Shown: positions 57,554 through 63,146 of the stretch, piece by piece
Position numbering within the stretch: the first letter of the stretch is position 1
Layout: each line of letters starts with the position of its first letter
Source of the DNA: Chloroflexota bacterium
GTDB taxonomy: Bacteria > Chloroflexota > Dehalococcoidia > UBA2247 > RBG-13-53-26
Assembly (NCBI GenBank): GCA_003551705.1
Contig: PUNJ01000059.1
Coordinates: 1-63,146, forward strand
Direction of reading: 5' to 3'
Length of the DNA: 63,146 bases
Position numbers and translations under genes: made by a program
The notes under the pieces: generated by a model
What the model was told of the DNA's origin: nothing
Databases searched by the model: none
The model's input: only the letters and a program-made list of their open reading frames with translations

Positions 57554-57829
57554 ATGATCAAACTGGTGAAGAAGCCATGTGCGTACTGTAGTGGTACTGG
57601 CAAAGTGGCCAACAAGACTGTGACCGGCTTATGGAGCAAATGTGTAGCCTGTGATGGTTTCAAGTTTGTTCTTGTTCCTGCGAGTTCGGTAGAATGTGAG
57701 AACTGCGCAGGTACCGGCAAGAGGGTGTCGCCGGGGTTATTGGAACCATATCGTTGCCGCCGTTGTGGAGGTAAGGGCTGGAGTGAGCCAAGGGGAACGG
57801 CGAGCATAGTCAAACAATCCCATAAATGA
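57554..57829 (+). CDS. Stand-alone DnaJ-type zinc-finger protein (CxxCxGxG-like repeats, no J domain)
   Basis: CAYCSGTGKV...CVACDGFKFV...CENCAGTGKR...CRRCGGKGW; SD 'gggaggttgg' before ATG. Confidence 0.82.
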   Translation: MIKLVKKPCAYCSGTGKVANKTVTGLWSKCVACDGFKFVLVPASSVECENCAGTGKRVSPGLLEPYRCRRCGGKGWSEPRGTASIVKQSHK

Positions 57830-57850
57830 ATAGCAAAACCACAATGGGAA

Positions 57851-57885
57851 GGCGGACCCCGAAACCAACTCTCCGAGGTCCGTCT
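57851..57885. terminator. Hairpin downstream of the zinc-finger gene
   Basis: GGCGGACCCCG...CGAGGTCCGTC imperfect stem. Confidence 0.5.
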
Positions 57886-57934
57886 CAGGCTTGATACCTG
57901 GCTAAGGCCTTCCGGCTACTGAATGCACAGCGTC

Positions 57935-58096
57935 CTAGAACACTCCTACGGCGAGCAGAACGATCAGGACTATAACAATTACTACCAGAATTGTACTTGG
58001 AAAGTAGCCCCATCTCCTGCTATAGGGCCAAACGGGCAATATTGCCAGAAGAGCAAGTATTGCCAGCACTAATAGAAGTACGCCAAGCCACCACAT
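57935..58096 (-). CDS. Small hydrophobic membrane protein (DUF3309-like)
   Basis: MWWLGVLLLVLAILALLAILPVWPYSRRWGYFPSTILVVIVIVLIVLLAVGVF. Confidence 0.75.
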   Translation of the reverse strand: MWWLGVLLLVLAILALLAILPVWPYSRRWGYFPSTILVVIVIVLIVLLAVGVF

Positions 58097-58154
58097 GTTT
58101 TTCTCCTTTCCCTCCATGCCTGTTGAAGAGTTCCCAGGCTGGAAGCTGATTACA

Positions 58155-60632
58155 CTAGCCTTCAGGCTCATAGGCATGGCTGGGTACACGGGCCTCTCTT
58201 CGCTCACCGCCGTCCGGTGAAACAAAGTGCCTGAGTTTGCCCGCCATTTCCTTGAGCTTGCTATCTACGCGGTTGTTCACCGTGCCTTCCGGGTAGGTAC
58301 CATCATCCCTTCTGCGACCGGCCTCGATCCCGGTAAGCAACTCGATACCTTCGTCAATGGTCTTAACACTGTAGATGTGAAATCTGCCCTGCTCTACTGC
58401 TTCCACGATCTCCTCATCCAGCATCAGGTTCTGCAGGTTGTTCCACGGTATCATCACTCCCTGTTGCCCCGTCAGGCCCTTGGCTTTGCATACCTGGTAG
58501 AAGCCCTCGATCTTGTAATTGACACCACCGATGGGCTGGATCTCACCCTTCTGGTTTACCGAACCCGTTACGGCGATATCCTGTCTCAGCGGTATGTCGG
58601 ATATACTGGACAACAGGGCGTGAAGTTCAGCCGAGGAAGCACTGTCTCCCTCTACTCCGGTGTAGGACTGTTCGAAACAGAGACTGGCTGACAGGGACAG
58701 AGGGTGCTCTTGAGCATATTTCCATCCCAGGTATCCACTCAGTATCAATACGCCCTTGTCATGGATGCGGCCGCTGAGTTGGGACTCTCGTTCGATGTTT
58801 ATGACACCTCCGCGCCCGAGGAAGGTCTGGCAGGTAATCCGGGAGGGTTTGCCGAAGGCTACGTCACCCAGGGCATAAATGCTCAGACCGTTTACCTGAC
58901 CTACTACCGATCCCTCGGTGTCAATCATGATGGTCCCCCGTGTGATCATCTCTCTGATTCGTTCGTCAGGCAGGTTGTGCCGGAACTTCTGCTCGTCCAG
59001 AGCCCGTCTTACGTGGCTGGAGGAGACCAGATCGGCATTATCCGATTTCGCCCAATGCTCCGCCTCCTGCACGAGTTCCTTAATCTTGGCGAAACGGGAG
59101 GAAAGCTTGTTCTGGTCCTCGACGTGGCGGGAGGAATATTCGATTACCTTGGCGACACCGCTGGGATCGAAGTGCTTGATTTCACAGTCTTCACAGCACC
59201 CGGCGATGAAGGCGGCGTAGGCAAACATGTTATCGTCGTTTCGCTCAATCTCCGGATTCACGTCGGCCTTTATCTTAAACAGTTCCCAGAAGTCGTCGTC
59301 ATAAGTGGCCAGCATCTGGTAGAGAAAGGGGTCGCCTATCAGGACTACCTTCACATCTATGGGCATTGGTTCCGGCTTCATGCCCTGTGGTGCAATAAGG
59401 CCGAAGGTCTCGTAGGCGTCCTCCACGCCCAGTTTGTGGCTCTTCACGGCCCGCTTCAGCGCCATCCACACACCAGGGTTCATCAATATGTCCCGGATAC
59501 TGACCAGCAGGTAACCCTGATTGGCCAGGTGCAGGGATCCGGGCTTGAGCATGGTGTGGTCGCTCAGATAGCCGCCGAGCAGGAAACGTCGCTCCGTCTT
59601 GCCGAACATGTTCGTGAACATGGGATTGGACTCCTCGATAACCGGCGCCCCCTTGGTCTCGCTGTTGTCCACAAACAGGTTGACTTGATAGGGAAGGTAG
59701 GGGTCCCGGCCGCGTGCCAAAACATTGGCTGGCATACCCATGAACATCTGCTGCTGTTGCTGTTGGGGGTCTTGCTGTTTGAAGATTTCCAGGTTTTCCA
59801 CCGTGTATTTCTTCAGGCCGTCTATGAACTTTCGAACTTGAGGTACATTTTCAAAATCACGTTCAAGTCCTGAAAACAGGTGTGATACGGTAAACCCCGC
59901 CGTTTCCCTGTCACTGGACTCGAGTCTCTCGCCCAACTGTTTCTGTAGGTCACCGGCCTTTTCGAACATGGTCTGAAGCTTCTTCATCAGTTCCATCCGG
60001 CGCTCTTCAAGCTGAGCGCGGTCTTTCTCGCTCATTGCCATGTACTCGCTTTGGGACAGAGGTTCCCCGTTCTTGGTGGGGACGGCGACCGGTCCCATTG
60101 GGGACATTTGGAAAAGGAAACCCTGCTGTTTAGCTTCCTCTTCTGCTTCACGGAACATCCCCTGCTGTTCCTTCTGTACCTCCTCGACCAGGGCCTTCCG
60201 CCGGTTCTGATACTCTTCACTGGAGAAAGCTTTGGCCAGGTCCTCCTTGAGACGGTCCAGAACGTTGCTTACCCCTTCGCGAAAAGCCTTGCCCTTACCC
60301 TGAGGCACGCTCAGGACACTGGGCCGGTCAGCGTCGTCAAAATTGTACACGTAACACCAGTCATCCGGGTGTATCTCTCCACGAACCTCCTCCTGCCTTT
60401 GCAAATAGGTCTTCACAATAGCTGTCTTCCCCGACCCCCCAAGGCCTGATACGAAGATATTGTACCCATCGTGGTCGACGGATAAGCCAAACTGCAGGGC
60501 CTTTATAGCCCTGTCCTGGCCGATAAATTCCCGGAGTGAAGGGATATCGCTGGTGCAGTCAAACTTGAAGATATCGGGATCGCACCGCAGTCGCAACTTG
60601 TCCGGAGTGACTTCGTTATAATGCATACCCAT
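58155..60632 (-). CDS. Lon-family (LonB-like, AAA + S16 peptidase) ATP-dependent protease
   Basis: FIGQDRAIKALQFGLSVDHDGYNIFVSGLGGSGKTAIVKTYL; TGVEGDSASSAELHALLSSISDIPLRQDIAVTGSVNQKGEIQPIGGVNYKIEGFY (Ser/Lys dyad region). Confidence 0.92.
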   Translation of the reverse strand: MGMHYNEVTPDKLRLRCDPDIFKFDCTSDIPSLREFIGQDRAIKALQFGLSVDHDGYNIFVSGLGGSGKTAIVKTYLQRQEEVRGEIHPDDWCYVYNFDDADRPSVLSVPQGKGKAFREGVSNVLDRLKEDLAKAFSSEEYQNRRKALVEEVQKEQQGMFREAEEEAKQQGFLFQMSPMGPVAVPTKNGEPLSQSEYMAMSEKDRAQLEERRMELMKKLQTMFEKAGDLQKQLGERLESSDRETAGFTVSHLFSGLERDFENVPQVRKFIDGLKKYTVENLEIFKQQDPQQQQQQMFMGMPANVLARGRDPYLPYQVNLFVDNSETKGAPVIEESNPMFTNMFGKTERRFLLGGYLSDHTMLKPGSLHLANQGYLLVSIRDILMNPGVWMALKRAVKSHKLGVEDAYETFGLIAPQGMKPEPMPIDVKVVLIGDPFLYQMLATYDDDFWELFKIKADVNPEIERNDDNMFAYAAFIAGCCEDCEIKHFDPSGVAKVIEYSSRHVEDQNKLSSRFAKIKELVQEAEHWAKSDNADLVSSSHVRRALDEQKFRHNLPDERIREMITRGTIMIDTEGSVVGQVNGLSIYALGDVAFGKPSRITCQTFLGRGGVINIERESQLSGRIHDKGVLILSGYLGWKYAQEHPLSLSASLCFEQSYTGVEGDSASSAELHALLSSISDIPLRQDIAVTGSVNQKGEIQPIGGVNYKIEGFYQVCKAKGLTGQQGVMIPWNNLQNLMLDEEIVEAVEQGRFHIYSVKTIDEGIELLTGIEAGRRRDDGTYPEGTVNNRVDSKLKEMAGKLRHFVSPDGGERREARVPSHAYEPEG

Positions 60633-61043
60633 GACTCTCCTTTCTACTCTTCATTGGCGGATCCCGGTGGGGACGCCGGCTATGTCGGTCCCATGACCGA
60701 CCAAACCCACAGCGTCCGGTCTGTTGCCGTTGCCATGCAGGTGGGAACAAAAAGGGATTGTTCCCGGCTCATGAATGGATACTCGCTGCTTGCCTGCGGA
60801 CGGCAAAACTCAATCCGAGAACACTCGTTCACATATTAGCAAGGCAATATCAAATAGTCATAACAGGGACTCTCGGGAGGATTGCGTAGATATGACATTT
60901 ACGTGGAGAAGGGGGCAAGACACTGGGCGACATGACCAGAGCCCAACTGATGGGGGGCCACTAGCACAAGCAGATGGTAATTCGGTGCGTACCGGAAGTA
61001 ACGTCGTTGCTGGCCTAATTGGTAGGAATGCAAAAACCGTTTT

Positions 61044-62876
61044 CTATGTCACCGGTTGTTTACCGGGCGATGCGGCCCGGTGACGCTGGTGCTGGGTGAG
61101 GAGCCGCTTCCGGAGCCGGATGGTCCTGGGCGTTATCTCCACCAGCTCATCGCTGTTGATGAAATCCAGGGATTCCTCCAGGCTCATCCTCACCGGAGGC
61201 GTCAGCCTGACGGCGATATCCGAGGTTGAGGAGCGAATATTGGTCTGTTTCTTCTCCTTGCATACGTTTACCGCCAGGTCGTTGCTCCTGGAGTTGAGAC
61301 CCACCACCATGCCCTCGTAAACCGGCGTGCCGGGATCGATGAAGGTCAGGCCTCGCTCCTGGGCGTTGTCCAGTCCATAGGTGCAGGCTATGCCGTCCGC
61401 AGCGGCAACCAGGGCGCCCATCCGGGACGAGTTGATCTCGCCGGTCCAGGGTTCATAGCCCCGCAGCAGGGTATTCATGATGCCATCGCCCCTGGTTGCG
61501 GTCAGGAAGAGGCTGCGAAAGCCGATGAGACCGCGCGTGGGGATGCGGTATTCAATGTGAACATTCCCGCGACCGTCATTGGCCATGTCTGTGAGCGTCG
61601 CCTGCCGTTTGCCCAGGATCTCGGTCAGGGCCCCGATGTTCTCCTCGTGGGTATCGATGATCAGGTCCTCGACCGGCTCGAGTATGGTGCTGTTATATGA
61701 CCGGGTTATGGCTTCGGGCTTGGATACTTCGAATTCGTATCCCTCCCGGCGCATGGTCTCGATGAGGATGGCCAGATGCAGTTCACCCCTGCCCGATACT
61801 AGAAAGACATCGGCGCTGCCCGTGTCCTGCACCCGCAGGCTGATATTGGTCTCGAGTTCGCGGTACAGCCTTTCCCTGAGCTGTCGTGATGTACAGAACC
61901 GGCCCTCCCGTCCCGCGAAGGGCGAGGCATTGACGCCGAAAGTCATCTTCACGGTGGGTTCCAGTACATCAATGGGCGGCAAGGCATCCGGCTGCTCCGG
62001 AGAGGCTATGGTATCGCCGATGTTGACCTGCTTTATGCCGGAGATGGCGACTATATCTCCCGCCTGGGCGCTCTCGGTCTGCAGCCTTTTGAGTCCAAGA
62101 TAGGTGAGTATTTCGTTGACCCTGTAGACCGTCGTGCCGCCGTCTCTTGATATGGCGACTACCTGGTCGTGTACGGATATGCCGCCGCGAAATATTCTGC
62201 CTATGGCCAGCTTTCCCTTGTGATTGTCATAGTCCAGGCTGAAGACCAGCATCTGCAGCGGTCCGGTCTCATAGGCGGGCGGCGGGACCTCCCTCAGTAT
62301 GCAGTCAAACAGCGGAGTCAGGTCCGTGCCCCTGGTGCCGGCGTCCACGGAGGCCGTTCCCTCGCGCGCGCTGGCATAGAGGACCGGGAAGTCCAACTGG
62401 TCGGCGCGCGTTGCCAGGTCGAGGAACAGGTCCTGGGTCTGGGCCAGAACCTCGCTGACCCTTGCCTTGTCCCGGTCGATTTTGTTGATAATTAGTATTG
62501 GTTTCAGGCCTTTCTCCAGGGCCCGGCGCAGGACGAATCTGGTCTGGGGCATGGGACCTTCCACCGAGTCCACCAGCAGCAGGCACCCGTCGGCCATGCT
62601 GGTTACCCGTTCAACTTCTCCGCTGAAGTCGGCATGGCCCGGGGTGTCGATGATGTTGATCTTGACGCCCCGGTAGATGAGGGCGGTATTCTTGGCCAGG
62701 ATGGTGATGCCCTTTTCCCTCTCCAGGGGATTAACATCCATGAGGAGTTCGCCCACCTGTTCATTGTCCCGGAAAACCTTGCTTTGCTTGAGCATGGCGT
62801 CGACCAGGCTGGTCTTGCCGTGGTCGACGTGGGCGACGATGGCTACATTTCTGATGTCGTTACGATACGCGGTCAA
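61044..62876 (-). CDS. typA: Translational GTPase BipA/TypA
   Basis: RNVAIVAHVDHGKTSLVDAMLKQSKVFRDNEQVGELLMDVNPLEREKGITILAKNTALIYRGVKINIIDTPGHADFSGEVERV. Confidence 0.96.
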   Translation of the reverse strand: MTAYRNDIRNVAIVAHVDHGKTSLVDAMLKQSKVFRDNEQVGELLMDVNPLEREKGITILAKNTALIYRGVKINIIDTPGHADFSGEVERVTSMADGCLLLVDSVEGPMPQTRFVLRRALEKGLKPILIINKIDRDKARVSEVLAQTQDLFLDLATRADQLDFPVLYASAREGTASVDAGTRGTDLTPLFDCILREVPPPAYETGPLQMLVFSLDYDNHKGKLAIGRIFRGGISVHDQVVAISRDGGTTVYRVNEILTYLGLKRLQTESAQAGDIVAISGIKQVNIGDTIASPEQPDALPPIDVLEPTVKMTFGVNASPFAGREGRFCTSRQLRERLYRELETNISLRVQDTGSADVFLVSGRGELHLAILIETMRREGYEFEVSKPEAITRSYNSTILEPVEDLIIDTHEENIGALTEILGKRQATLTDMANDGRGNVHIEYRIPTRGLIGFRSLFLTATRGDGIMNTLLRGYEPWTGEINSSRMGALVAAADGIACTYGLDNAQERGLTFIDPGTPVYEGMVVGLNSRSNDLAVNVCKEKKQTNIRSSTSDIAVRLTPPVRMSLEESLDFINSDELVEITPRTIRLRKRLLTQHQRHRAASPGKQPVT

Positions 62877-63146
62877 TCAGCTATACCTTCCTTTTCATGT
62901 CGAACCTTTTCATTATACACTTCCCGTGTCATTTTGTTCACCGGCGTTACAGCATGATGTCCCGTACCCCGGTGATGGCTGCCGCCTGGCTGCTGCAGTA
63001 CGCGGCCCCCGCGAGAACCTGCGCAATCCTGGCATGTAGAAGGTTAAGAAATGATCAGCGCGCTATTGACTCGGTATTACGCCCTATTATATTCTTTGTT
63101 CAGCGTTCAACCCGCCCAGGTAGCGCACTTTGGAGCAGAGTTCACA

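Noticed and set aside
58704-59873. Plus-strand ORF 58704-59873 (389 aa)
   Set aside because: Antisense to the Lon-family protease gene, which has strong motif support.

Overview
The window is about 63 kb of bacterial DNA. Its gene content (DUF1538/PII-like cluster, non-Pyl MttB-family methyltransferases, MetF/MTHFR_C, CaiB/BaiF CoA transferases, GerW-like proteins) looks like a Chloroflexota/Dehalococcoidia-type anaerobe, but this placement is inference only. (1) 1-~8160 is an integrated element abutting a tRNA-Lys(UUU). It carries a tyrosine integrase, a primase-polymerase/ATPase, an XRE repressor with an excisionase-like HTH, a dense array of CCTTAC direct repeats with three CAGGC-N9-GCCTG palindromes (candidate replication origin), and several small orphan ORFs. 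No capsid or conjugation genes are visible. (2) 8.4-32 kb is mostly core and metabolic: FabF, two CoA transferases, RsmG, MetF, an unusual pseudo-receiver-MetF-MTHFR_C fusion, a CRP-like sensor hybrid kinase, a sugar-acid operon, a PII/DUF1538 cluster, a geranylgeranyl-reductase-like/NDH-2 fusion flavoprotein and UvrB. (3) 32-38 kb holds an exosortase/archaeosortase-like protein, a pentapeptide-repeat/TIR fusion, Hsp20, a STAS fusion and GerW-like proteins. (4) 39.5-47 kb is a one-carbon methyl-transfer operon: an ASKHA corrinoid activator fused to CBS domains, an MtgA-like methyltransferase, a corrinoid protein, two MttB-family proteins and a DUF1638-like protein. (5) 47-63 kb holds an MFS pump, a secreted/anchored protein pair, an RRM protein, a glycosyltransferase, an amidase remnant, a group II intron remnant, a Lon-family protease and BipA/TypA. 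All calls come from reading the sequence and supplied translations; no searches were run.
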